Notes: generated by a model not told the origin, from the letters alone. Counted from the stretch's first letter, positions 35,315-43,573 are shown. The stretch is 64,000 bases of DNA from an uncultured Lachnospiraceae bacterium (GCA_910576815.1 CAJTKA010000017.1:8739-72738), one strand, 5' to 3'. A program made the numbers and translations.

Positions 35315-36233
35315 AGTTGATAACTGTCCTTATCACATACTGCGGCGAATTGTTCAAACTGATATAAATACGACCGATATATTCCCCGATCATCCCAAGC
35401 ACAAGTAAAATAAATCCGCCCAAAATCAACAGAACGGCGATTGTTGAACTCCAACCTATAACCCTGTTCGGATCTACTATCTTTGCGATTACTGTATAAA
35501 CGGCATACAAAAATCCCATAATTGCTACAAACACACCGCCGTATGATGCCATTCTCAGCGGCACAACAGAAAACGATGTAAATCCGTTCATCCAGAGCGC
35601 TATCAGTTTTTTTAACGAATATCCCGATGTCCCTTCTATCCTGTCTCTGTGATTCACTCGTACATTACAAATATTTTTTGTGGTTCGCAAAACAAGACCT
35701 ATTACATACGGATACGCATTTTGGTACTTCAGCATTTCCTCTACAATAAACCGTTTTGCCGCAAAATAACTTGATATGTACAATTCTTTCGGCTTTCCCA
35801 ACATCACTTCCGTCATTTTCCGATTGATATTGCTGCCAACATTGCGGAAGGACGAATGTTTCTTGTTCTCATATGCTGCATATACAACGTCATAGCCTTC
35901 TTCGATCTTATCAAGCAGTTTGTCCACTTCATTGGCAGGCGTCTGCCCATCATCGTCCAGACATACGATGATATCCCCTGTTGCAAAATGAAACCCTGCC
36001 ATCAAAGCGGCATGCTGTCCAAAATTTTTGGTATGATCCAGACCGATAATATTGTGATTTTCCGCACATAATTTTTGAATAACAGCAAATGTACAATCCG
36101 GAGAGCAATCATTTACCAGAATAATTTCATACTCATACTTCTGCAACGAAACCATCTTTTCCTTGATCTCATTTACTACTGCCTCCAAAGTATTCTCTGA
36201 CCGATAGCAGGGAATCACAAAAGAAACTTTCAT
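35301..36233 (-). CDS. ArnC/DPM1-like undecaprenyl-phosphate glycosyltransferase
   Basis: A GT-A fold family 2 enzyme (about residues 1-225): VSFVIPCYRSENTL, the UDP-sugar motif VNDCSPD, and DDDGQ for the metal. Two C-terminal transmembrane helices (YGGVFVAIMGFLYAVYTVI; IAVLLILGGFILLVLGMIGEYIG) and the end GRIYISLNNSPQYVI are those of enzymes that move a sugar from a nucleotide to undecaprenyl phosphate (ArnC, GtrB). I favour the ATG at 36233; an in-frame GTG lies four codons earlier at 36245. Confidence 0.88.
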   Translation of the reverse strand: MKVSFVIPCYRSENTLEAVVNEIKEKMVSLQKYEYEIILVNDCSPDCTFAVIQKLCAENHNIIGLDHTKNFGQHAALMAGFHFATGDIIVCLDDDGQTPANEVDKLLDKIEEGYDVVYAAYENKKHSSFRNVGSNINRKMTEVMLGKPKELYISSYFAAKRFIVEEMLKYQNAYPYVIGLVLRTTKNICNVRVNHRDRIEGTSGYSLKKLIALWMNGFTSFSVVPLRMASYGGVFVAIMGFLYAVYTVIAKIVDPNRVIGWSSTIAVLLILGGFILLVLGMIGEYIGRIYISLNNSPQYVIRTVINYEKV

Positions 36234-36290
36234 GCCCGTTCTCACCCCACATTTCTATTTTGAAAATTTTATATTTTTCATATTTTTTGA

Positions 36291-37205
36291 TCATCTATTG
36301 TCAATATGTATGTTATATATAGAATAAAAGGGTCTCAACCCCAATGAGTTCCATACTCCCTGTACAATAAAATTATCAAATTGCGTGCTTGTAACGAAAC
36401 TTTTATTTTTCTGATGTGCATAATTGATTAAATAGGCTATCATTGCTTTATATGCCCCTAATTTTCTGTTCTTTGAATCTACCGCCGACAGAACGCCTTC
36501 GACTGCATTATCTGTCTCTTTAATCGTTACAAATCCAACCGGCAGTTCCTTTATTTTGGCAACAGCGCATCGCTCATTATTCTGCTCGCTCATTGATCCC
36601 TTAATCCAGTTCTCGTAAATAAGCCCCGCCTTATCCTGTGTAACCCCGGATATATGATACTGCCCCTGATATGTTTCAAAGGATTTAAGCGTCATTTCCA
36701 ATAAATCCGCTTTATATTTTTCGATGTATTCCCTGTCTGCAAATTCTATTGTCAGCTTATTTGCATTACAGTCATCCACGTACTTTCCATGAATCAGTTC
36801 TTCCACTGTTCCGCCGCAAAAAATGGGATTCACAAACGTCACATTCAACGCCTTGATCAAGTCAACAATATGCGTCGGAATTCTTAAGTTATAATATCCC
36901 TTATGGATATTAATATATTGCTCTAATTTCATCAGCAGCTGACACAATATCTGTTCCTGTCTGCTGTCATGCAGCTGTGAAATATTTGAAAAAACGAACT
37001 TTACTACATAACAGTCCATGCCATAGATTTGGGAAACATTTTGATTTCGCGTTATATTGAAACCAAACACTTCTCCCCCATCTGTTAAAGATTCTGTTAC
37101 ACAGTACCCTCCCCCCTTTATTTTTTCTTTCAATTCGTCATACGCTCTTTTTACATAGCAGTCACACAATAATAAATTATCATCTACAAAGGCTACCTTT
37201 TGCAT
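36291..37205 (-). CDS. GNAT-family N-acyltransferase (WecD-like)
   Basis: A 304-aa protein with a variable N-terminal half and a GNAT fold in the C-terminal half (about residues 150-304). The acyl-CoA-binding region reads VLSAVDSKNRKLGAYKAMI, then NKSFVTSTQFDN and the family end NSLGLRPFYSIYNIHI. WecD-type enzymes acetylate the 4-amino group of TDP-4-amino-4,6-dideoxygalactose made by WecE. Here the WecE-like gene is two genes upstream with a MaoC hydratase between, so the acyl group may not be acetyl. ATG behind GAGGGG. Confidence 0.7.
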   Translation of the reverse strand: MQKVAFVDDNLLLCDCYVKRAYDELKEKIKGGGYCVTESLTDGGEVFGFNITRNQNVSQIYGMDCYVVKFVFSNISQLHDSRQEQILCQLLMKLEQYINIHKGYYNLRIPTHIVDLIKALNVTFVNPIFCGGTVEELIHGKYVDDCNANKLTIEFADREYIEKYKADLLEMTLKSFETYQGQYHISGVTQDKAGLIYENWIKGSMSEQNNERCAVAKIKELPVGFVTIKETDNAVEGVLSAVDSKNRKLGAYKAMIAYLINYAHQKNKSFVTSTQFDNFIVQGVWNSLGLRPFYSIYNIHIDNR

Positions 37206-37215
37206 TTTGGTCCCC

Positions 37216-37629
37216 TCATCCCTTCTTCATGATATACGCATATCCCTCAATTACAGTTTTGCCATCCTGATTTCTGCAAACAGTACTCAATTTGATTTTG
37301 TCAGATATTTCATTGATATCCAAAACCTTTATCATCACACCGATCTCATCTCCGTACCGCACCGGTCTGACAAACTTCAAATTCTGTTCCAAATACACAG
37401 TTCCGCATCCCGGAAATTCATTACCCAGCACACCGGAAATAAAACTTGCCGCTAACATACCATGTGCAATTCTTCCTCCAAACATTGTATTTTTTGCGTA
37501 TTCTTCATCCAAATGGAGTCGATTATAATCCTGTGAAACATCCGCAAATGCGCGTCCTTTTTCCTCTGTAACCTGAAAAGTTTTACAGTATTCCTGACCT
37601 ACATATAATTCACTAAAACTCATTCCCAT
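37216..37629 (-). CDS. MaoC-like (R)-specific enoyl-CoA hydratase
   Basis: A 137-aa single hot-dog domain with the hydratase-2 motif DVSQDYNRLHLDEEYA (Asp and His catalytic) and the PhaJ-like GGRIAHGMLAASFISGVLG and GTVYLEQNLKFVRPV. These enzymes form (R)-3-hydroxyacyl-CoA from enoyl-CoA. It lies 10 bp from the GNAT gene and 38 bp from the transaminase gene, with no fatty-acid genes nearby, so it probably supplies an acyl-CoA for glycan decoration. ATG behind AGGAAA; a second in-frame ATG lies two codons in. Confidence 0.88.
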   Translation of the reverse strand: MGMSFSELYVGQEYCKTFQVTEEKGRAFADVSQDYNRLHLDEEYAKNTMFGGRIAHGMLAASFISGVLGNEFPGCGTVYLEQNLKFVRPVRYGDEIGVMIKVLDINEISDKIKLSTVCRNQDGKTVIEGYAYIMKKG

Positions 37630-37667
37630 ACCAGTTTTCCTACTCTACTTACGGGTTTTGACCGCTT

Positions 37668-38801
37668 TTACTTCTTTTTATAAAAAGCTTTGATTGCATG
37701 AATCACTTTTTCCTGATCCTGCTCACTAAAGCCATAATACAACGGCAGCCTTGCCAGCCTTTCACTCTCCGCTGTCGTATATTTGTCCTTCCCTCTAAAT
37801 TCACCATACTTTTTCCCGGCCGGCGCTGAATGCAGTGGAATATAATGAAACACTGCCATAACACCATTTTCTTTCATATACGAAATTAACTTGGTCCTCT
37901 CCTCTAAATCCTTCGCCTTAATGTAAAACATATGTCCATTGTGTGTACATTCTCCGGGAACATATGGCAGTTCTATGTATCCCGCTTCTGCAAGTCCATT
38001 TAATTCCTCATAATATCGATTCCATGACTTCATTCTGTTTTTACAGATTTCATCCGCCTTCAAAAGCTGCGCCCACAGATACGCTGCGTTTAGCTCACTT
38101 GGTAAATAAGATGATCCTGCCGCTACCCATGTATATTTATCAATCTGTCCTCTGAAAAATTTGCTTCGGTTCGTGCCCTTTTCCCTGATAACCTCTGCCT
38201 CCTCAAGCATTGCGCCATCTTTTAGCAGAATTGCACCGCCTTCTCCCATGCTGTAATTTTTTGTCTCATGAAAGCTATAACATCCAATATCGCCAATTGT
38301 CCCTAACTGCTGCCCTTTATAGGACGACATCATACCCTGCGCTGCATCTTCAATGACATAAAGATGATGCTTCTTAGCAATTCCCATGATTTTATCCATT
38401 TCACAGGCAATTCCTGCATAATGAACCGGTACGATCGCCTTCGTTTTCTCTGTGACAGCAGACTCAATCAAATTCTCATCCATATTCATCGTATCCGGTC
38501 TGATATCCACAAATACAACTTTGGCTCCCCGTAAAACAAACGCATCTGCGGTTGAGACAAAAGTATAAGACGGCATAATGATCTCGTCCCCCGCCTTGAT
38601 ATTACATAGAATTGCTGCCAGTTCCGTCGCATGTGTGCACGACGTAGTCAAAAGAACACCTTCTGAATCCGTTTTTTCCTTAATCCAGTTACTACACATA
38701 TGCGTATATTTTCCGTCACCGCAAATCTTTCCGGATTCAATTGCATCCTTGATAAAACTTAATTCTTCACCAGTCACCGGTGGTACATTAAAATTGATCA
38801 T
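37668..38801 (-). CDS. wecE: dTDP-4-amino-4,6-dideoxygalactose transaminase (WecE/RffA-like)
   Basis: A 377-aa PLP sugar aminotransferase of the DegT/DnrJ/EryC1/StrS family. It matches WecE over its length: NVPPVTGEEL, GKICGDGKYT, MPSYTFVSTADAFVLRG, PVHYAGIACEMD, EDAAQGMMSSYKG and the PLP-lysine segment SFHETKNYSMGEGG. It makes TDP-4-amino-4,6-dideoxy-D-galactose from TDP-4-keto-6-deoxyglucose; RmlA/RmlB are not in the window. ATG behind AGGAG. Its product should feed the GNAT enzyme downstream. Confidence 0.93.
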   Translation of the reverse strand: MINFNVPPVTGEELSFIKDAIESGKICGDGKYTHMCSNWIKEKTDSEGVLLTTSCTHATELAAILCNIKAGDEIIMPSYTFVSTADAFVLRGAKVVFVDIRPDTMNMDENLIESAVTEKTKAIVPVHYAGIACEMDKIMGIAKKHHLYVIEDAAQGMMSSYKGQQLGTIGDIGCYSFHETKNYSMGEGGAILLKDGAMLEEAEVIREKGTNRSKFFRGQIDKYTWVAAGSSYLPSELNAAYLWAQLLKADEICKNRMKSWNRYYEELNGLAEAGYIELPYVPGECTHNGHMFYIKAKDLEERTKLISYMKENGVMAVFHYIPLHSAPAGKKYGEFRGKDKYTTAESERLARLPLYYGFSEQDQEKVIHAIKAFYKKK

Positions 38802-38827
38802 CCTTTTGCTCCTGTCAAACTATTGTA

Positions 38828-39925
38828 TTAAATTTCCCTCCCCGCCATCTCCAGCGCCCTGCCAACAACCTTGTCCATATCGTAATACCGATACTCCCCC
38901 AGCCGTCCTCCGAAGATTACTTTCTTTTCTTCTGCTGCCAGCTTTTGATATGTCCCGTATATCGCAGTATTCTTCTCATCGTTGACAGGATAATAGGGCT
39001 CCTCACCCTTATGCCACTCACTCGGATATTCTTTTGAAATCACTGTTTTTGGCTGCGTTCCATACTCAAAATGTTTATGTTCAATGATCCTCGTATACGG
39101 CACTTCCCGCTCCGTATAATTCACGACCGCATTTCCCTGATAATTGTCACATTCAAGAACCTCCTGCTCGAAACGAACCATCCGGTAGGCAAGCACGCCT
39201 TCGCAATAATCAAAATAGCGATCGATCTGTCCTGTGTAGACAATCCTGTCCGCCATAGCGTCAAACGCCGCCTTGTCCTCCAGATAATCAACGCCCGTCT
39301 TTACTTCGATTCCTTTCAGCATCTTTTCCACCATCGCCGTGTATCCGCCGATTGGTATACCCTGATATCTGTCGTTAAAGTAATTATTGTCATACGTAAA
39401 TCGGAGCGGCAGCCGTCTAATGATAAAGGCGGGAAGGTCGGTGCAATCCCGTCCCCACTGCTTTTCCGTATATCCTTTTACCAGTTTTCGGTATACATCT
39501 TCTCCCACAAGAGAAAGCGCCTGCTCCTCCAGATTCTTGGGCTCCGTTATCTGTAATCCGGCGATCTGCCCGGCTATCTTCTCTTTTGCCTCCTGCGGTG
39601 TCCTGATTCCCCACATTTTGCTGAAGGTATTCATATTGAAAGGCAAGTTATACAGTTCGTCCCGATAGACCGCCACCGGCGAATTGATATAATGGTTAAA
39701 TTCGGAAAATTGGTTTACATAATCCCAAATCTGTCGACTCGAAGTATGAAAGATATGGGCGCCGTACTCATGAACCTGTATCCCCTCCACTTCTTTCGTG
39801 TAAATATTACCGGCAATATGTCCCCTTTTATCTATCACCAGACATCTTTTTCCTTTCGCCGCTGCCTCATGGGCAAATATAGCGCCATACAGGCCTGCTC
39901 CAACAATGAGAAAATCATATTTCAA
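38828..39925 (-). CDS. glf: UDP-galactopyranose mutase
   Basis: Converts UDP-Galp to UDP-Galf using reduced FAD. The 365-aa protein has the dinucleotide motif IVGAGLYGAIFAHEAA, the GLF signatures EYGAHIFHTSS and NLPFNMNTFSKMWG, and RRLPLRFTYDNNYFNDRYQGIP. The start is TTG at 39925, overlapping the upstream stop as TTGA, with GGAGG ten bases before; the nearby ATG is out of frame. It provides the donor for the two Galf transferases upstream, so the glycan contains galactofuranose. Confidence 0.97.
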   Translation of the reverse strand: MKYDFLIVGAGLYGAIFAHEAAAKGKRCLVIDKRGHIAGNIYTKEVEGIQVHEYGAHIFHTSSRQIWDYVNQFSEFNHYINSPVAVYRDELYNLPFNMNTFSKMWGIRTPQEAKEKIAGQIAGLQITEPKNLEEQALSLVGEDVYRKLVKGYTEKQWGRDCTDLPAFIIRRLPLRFTYDNNYFNDRYQGIPIGGYTAMVEKMLKGIEVKTGVDYLEDKAAFDAMADRIVYTGQIDRYFDYCEGVLAYRMVRFEQEVLECDNYQGNAVVNYTEREVPYTRIIEHKHFEYGTQPKTVISKEYPSEWHKGEEPYYPVNDEKNTAIYGTYQKLAAEEKKVIFGGRLGEYRYYDMDKVVGRALEMAGREI

Positions 39926-41751
39926 TTGTCTGTCCCCTCCATTTCTAAGTATTTCTCCCAGAATGCAAGCTGCCTGATTTCATGCCCTCGGCTGATATAG
40001 CTTTGTTTTGCCTTCTCATACTTTGCCAGTATGACAAATATCATCCCGACCACTTCAAATCCCTGTCTGATAAAGGTCCGTAAACTTCTATGTGTAACAA
40101 ATCCTTTGTTCTCCACAATGTCATAGAATAGGATCGTCTTTGCCCGCCAGACAAACTCGGGTCTTGCCGTTGCCATCGGCACCGTTCGTATATGCTTTGC
40201 GGGAAGCAAATATCCGTTAAATGTGAGTCGCCTTACTACCTCATGCAGAATAGAATGTTTCTCCTTGCAGCCTCTTTGATACTCTCGATCATAAAAAGGC
40301 ACATCCAACTGTTCCGCCGGCATCGCCTGGTAGCCGGATGCCATGATTTGTTTATGAAGCACCTCCGCATCTGTCTGTTCCAGAAAATCGATTCCTTTCA
40401 GAAAATCCCTGATGCCCCGCAGATACAGCGACACATTCTGATATCTGTACAAATATCCCTCCCTGCGGTACTCTCTAAGCAGCTCCCGGATCAATTCCTT
40501 TTTTCCCCATCCCGGAAAATGGAAGCTATTGTCTATCAGCCTGTTCCGGATGATATAGTATTCCAAAAAAGAGGAATACTTGTTTTCAAAGGGTTCATGC
40601 CAGACACAGATGCCATTCATCAAAATGAGCGTTTTCATATTACGGAGACCATACTCCAAATCATCTCCCCGTATAAAAATTGGCAGCGGCAGGTTGTTCG
40701 CATTGACAATGTCCATCGGAAAGCAACAGTACCACCACGCATTGTATTCCCGATACTCCTCCTGCTCGTTTAACAGACAGTTCTGCCACAGACGTAAATC
40801 GAGGTTTTGTTTCAAAGGAATCAGATTGCCGGCATTCCAGGATGCACCCGACTCGACCTGAATATTCCTCTGGTCAGAGCGAAGCATAGCACCGCCAATA
40901 AAAGCGTCGGCATACTCCTCTTTTAACAGCGACAAGAGTACGGCGGTACGCAATATGGAAGCCGTATCCACCACCACATCATCGTCCGTCAGCAGTATAT
41001 GCGTAATTCCTCTCTCCGGACGTTTCAGGATCTCTATCATTCCTCTTGTAAAACCTCCTGCACCGCCCGCATTTTTATTGGGGAATATATGTATCTTTTC
41101 ACCTGCAAGGTCATAGGGCTCCAACGTTTTCCCATTATCTGAAATAAACAATTCCAATCTGCCATAAAGCGAACTTTCCGGATTCTCGATAATATCCCGT
41201 CTAATCAGCTTGACATTTTCGCATATGTACTTTTCCCGCCGGTAAGTACAGACCACAATGCCAATCTTTACAGTCCGGCATTCCTCTTGTATTACAGTCT
41301 CGTAAGAGCCTCCGTAAAATTTTCCTCCTTCTTCCAGCGTCTCCAGCCGGAAATAGAACATCCCCTTCGTCTCCTCAGGAAATTCCAACGTGATTTCCGT
41401 CTTTTCGTCCGCAATGACCGTAATATTTTTCAGTTCGCGCGCAGCATAAAAATCGTTTATTTTTTGTTTCCAGCACAGACTTACATTAAATCTTCCCTGC
41501 AAAGACAACGTGAGCGTCACCTTACTCACCTTTGTGTATTTCCGCCACTTTTCAATTGTCAGGCCATTAAAATAAGTATCTGTCGTCATGATGCCGTCTT
41601 TCTGAAAGAAGATACAGACACTTTCATCCCTGACAAATTTTATCTTATGATTAGAATGAAAATACATTTCCACATCCGTGCATATACTGTCTTTTGGCCA
41701 TAAAACATCTTGAATCTTCACTGCAAACGTGTACTCCTCTCTGTGTACCAT
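39922..41751 (-). CDS. Galactofuranosyltransferase, GlfT2-like (GT2)
   Basis: A 609-aa protein with the GlfT2 layout: an N-terminal beta-sandwich (about residues 1-155), a GT-A domain and a helical C-terminal part. Visible motifs are NKNAGGAGGFTRGM, the metal site TDDDVVVD, and the acceptor/catalytic region GDDLEYGLR ... VWHEPFENKYSSFLEYY. In Mycobacterium GlfT2 these motifs polymerise galactofuranan from UDP-Galf. Overlap with glf by four bases supports the substrate. ATG behind AAGG. Confidence 0.85.
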   Translation of the reverse strand: MVHREEYTFAVKIQDVLWPKDSICTDVEMYFHSNHKIKFVRDESVCIFFQKDGIMTTDTYFNGLTIEKWRKYTKVSKVTLTLSLQGRFNVSLCWKQKINDFYAARELKNITVIADEKTEITLEFPEETKGMFYFRLETLEEGGKFYGGSYETVIQEECRTVKIGIVVCTYRREKYICENVKLIRRDIIENPESSLYGRLELFISDNGKTLEPYDLAGEKIHIFPNKNAGGAGGFTRGMIEILKRPERGITHILLTDDDVVVDTASILRTAVLLSLLKEEYADAFIGGAMLRSDQRNIQVESGASWNAGNLIPLKQNLDLRLWQNCLLNEQEEYREYNAWWYCCFPMDIVNANNLPLPIFIRGDDLEYGLRNMKTLILMNGICVWHEPFENKYSSFLEYYIIRNRLIDNSFHFPGWGKKELIRELLREYRREGYLYRYQNVSLYLRGIRDFLKGIDFLEQTDAEVLHKQIMASGYQAMPAEQLDVPFYDREYQRGCKEKHSILHEVVRRLTFNGYLLPAKHIRTVPMATARPEFVWRAKTILFYDIVENKGFVTHRSLRTFIRQGFEVVGMIFVILAKYEKAKQSYISRGHEIRQLAFWEKYLEMEGTDN

Positions 41752-41763
41752 ATCTGCCTTTTA

Positions 41764-42699
41764 TCAAAATTCCGGAATGCCTTTGCGGACAACGTCCGCT
41801 TCCTTTGCATCTCTGTATGCTTCTCTGACCAGACGCTTCTCATAAGCCCAATCATAGTCATCCATATTGATTATGCTAAACAGCCAGTTGCGAAATATGA
41901 TGTGGCAGAACATATCCGCGCCATTCACCGCCCTGTCCAACACGTTCCCATGCCTTTTTACACACAAGATACGGTTCCTGATTCCGTAATATTCTTTCCA
42001 ATCGTAACGTCGATGGGGATATTGGGAATTATTCACAGTAGTCCTGTGATCCAACTTCGCGTCCGGTATCACTAAAAATCGTGTATAGTGATTGATCCGC
42101 ATGGAATATTCCGTATCGTCAAACCATATAAAGTATTCGCTGCATGGCAGACCTACTTTTCTCACCAGCTCCTGATTGACCACCATGCCGCAAAAAGAAG
42201 CAATGTCACAGGCAAAAGGCTGCCCTTCATATTTCCCCGTATAACTATTTTCCGGACAATTGATGAGCCGCATCCCCGGTTTCGCAATGTTTCTGCGGTG
42301 CCATGTATCTATTCTGCCAGCTGTCATCACGGTGCCCGCAAAAGCCTGATAATCCGGATAATACTGCCTCGCCTCCATGATATTTTCCATATAATCGTTT
42401 CTCAGAATCGCGTCATCGTCAATCATCAGGACACAGTCTACCTTTTCTTCCGTGGAAACCTGTATTCCCTTTGCAAATCCACCTGCACCTCCCAAATTCT
42501 CCATGCAGGTAATTGTTCGATATTGTTTATTTTTCTCTTTGCATTCCCGCAGATATTCCGCCGTACCGTCCGTGGACGCATTGTTTACCACGATGATCCT
42601 CTTTGCCGGAACCGTCTGGTTCTCAACCTGCTTCAAACATTCCTTCAAAAGTTCAAGCCTGTTGTATGTCACCACAACGACTGCATAATCCGCTGCCAT
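41764..42699 (-). CDS. Galactofuranosyltransferase, GlfT1/rhamnosyltransferase-like (GT2)
   Basis: A 311-aa GT-A enzyme: VVVVTYNRLELLKEC, NNASTDGTAEYL, NLGGAGGFAKGI, metal site IDDDAILR and WFDDTEYSMR. The GGAGGF motif is shared with the GlfT2-like neighbour and with mycobacterial GlfT1. It is the first gene of the leftward unit, 12 bp before the next, so it may start the chain. ATG behind AGGAGG. No promoter-like sequence is seen in the ~60 bp directly upstream; the likely invertible segment lies just beyond. Confidence 0.85.
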   Translation of the reverse strand: MAADYAVVVVTYNRLELLKECLKQVENQTVPAKRIIVVNNASTDGTAEYLRECKEKNKQYRTITCMENLGGAGGFAKGIQVSTEEKVDCVLMIDDDAILRNDYMENIMEARQYYPDYQAFAGTVMTAGRIDTWHRRNIAKPGMRLINCPENSYTGKYEGQPFACDIASFCGMVVNQELVRKVGLPCSEYFIWFDDTEYSMRINHYTRFLVIPDAKLDHRTTVNNSQYPHRRYDWKEYYGIRNRILCVKRHGNVLDRAVNGADMFCHIIFRNWLFSIINMDDYDWAYEKRLVREAYRDAKEADVVRKGIPEF

Positions 42700-42763
42700 A
42701 ATTTCCTCCTTGCAGAAGCATTTTTAGCAAAATCACGCCCTTGTCGGCTGTACAACATTTCGT

Positions 42764-42963
42764 AGTTTTTTTTGAAATGTGTACTTTTTAATAAAAACTT
42801 ATCGGGTGATACGTCTCCGAAAAAAAAGGTGAATATTGTGAAATTGAAGTGAAAATTCATGAAAAAGAAAAAAACAATTGAACAATCAAAGTTTTTATGA
42901 TAGACTAATAAATTATTAAAGAAGGTATGTAAGTTTTTGCAAAAGTACACATTTACAAATCCG
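42764..42963. promoter_or_regulatory. Putative invertible promoter segment (phase switch)
   Basis: Left site 42764-42799 and right site 42932-42963 are in inverted orientation and share the perfect 14-bp core AAATGTGTACTTTT (42775-42788) / AAAAGTACACATTT (42941-42954). Each site is itself a dyad: arms beginning AGTTTTT flank a central GTGTAC (42779-42784) or GTACAC (42945-42950), whose central two bases, GT or AC, are not self-complementary. This is the plan of serine-invertase crossover sites. The crossover centres are ~166 bp apart. A recombinase gene ends 7 bp past the right site and the polysaccharide operon starts 64 bp from the left one. Confidence 0.75.
42878..42906 (+). promoter_or_regulatory. 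Promoter-like sequence inside the invertible segment, facing away from the operon
   Basis: Plus strand: -35 TTGAAC (42878-42883), 17-bp spacer, extended -10 TG-A-TAGACT (42898-42906). As written it points away from the polysaccharide genes. A weaker minus-strand candidate TTGCAA-18-TAATAA starts in the right site. If only the first is active, the written orientation is off. Confidence 0.5.
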
Positions 42964-42970
42964 ATTTTAC

Positions 42971-43573
42971 TCAGTTACAATTCTCCAGTTTTCTGGCTTT
43001 CCCATAGAATGTCCCAACAGACATTTCACAGGCGTCCGCTGCCTGGCGAAGTGTTATTTTTTTGTTTCTCCATTCCCGATGCACTTCCCCAAAATTATCC
43101 GGATAGGGAATTGCAGGACGACCGAACCTCACCCCCCTCGCCTTCGCCGCCGCAATTCCTTCCGCTTGGCGTTGTCTGATGTTAGATCGTTCATTTTCCG
43201 CCACAAAAGACAGTACCTGCAAGACGATATCGCTTAAGAACATACCCATCAGGTCTTTTCCCCTGCGTGTGTCTAAAAGCGGCATATCCAATACCACAAT
43301 ATCGATTTCCTTCTCCTTTGTAAGGAACTGCCACTGCTCCAAAATCTCCCCATAATTGCGGCCCAGCCGATCTATGCTCTTTATATAGAGCAAATCGTTT
43401 TTTTTCATCCGCCGCAGCATACGCTTATACGCCGGACGTTCAAAGTCCTTTCCTGACTGCTTATCCATAAAGATATTTTTGTCCGCAACTGACAGTTCTC
43501 TCAGTGCTATCATCTGTCTGTCCTCATTTTGATCCCGACTGCTGACACGTACATAGCCATATACATCCGCCAT
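42971..43573 (-). CDS. Small serine recombinase (resolvase/invertase family)
   Basis: A 200-aa protein with the catalytic domain at the N-terminus (YGYVRVSSRDQNEDRQ with the nucleophile serine; SIDRLGRNY), the long E-helix (DIVLQVLSFVAENERSNIRQRQ) and a C-terminal helix-turn-helix (KITLRQAADACEMSVGTFYGK). This is the size and order of DNA invertases (Hin, Mpi) and resolvases, and unlike IS607 transposases. No transposon genes are nearby. It ends just beside the inverted repeats. ATG behind GGAAGGAG. Hairpins CCTGT/ACAGG and AATAGG/CCTAT lie in its leader. Confidence 0.9.
   Translation of the reverse strand: MADVYGYVRVSSRDQNEDRQMIALRELSVADKNIFMDKQSGKDFERPAYKRMLRRMKKNDLLYIKSIDRLGRNYGEILEQWQFLTKEKEIDIVVLDMPLLDTRRGKDLMGMFLSDIVLQVLSFVAENERSNIRQRQAEGIAAAKARGVRFGRPAIPYPDNFGEVHREWRNKKITLRQAADACEMSVGTFYGKARKLENCN

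Noticed and set aside
42971..43573. Serine recombinase as an IS607-type transposase
   Set aside because: The DNA-binding helix-turn-helix is at the C-terminus, there is no TnpB partner, and inverted crossover sites lie beside it, which fits an invertase.
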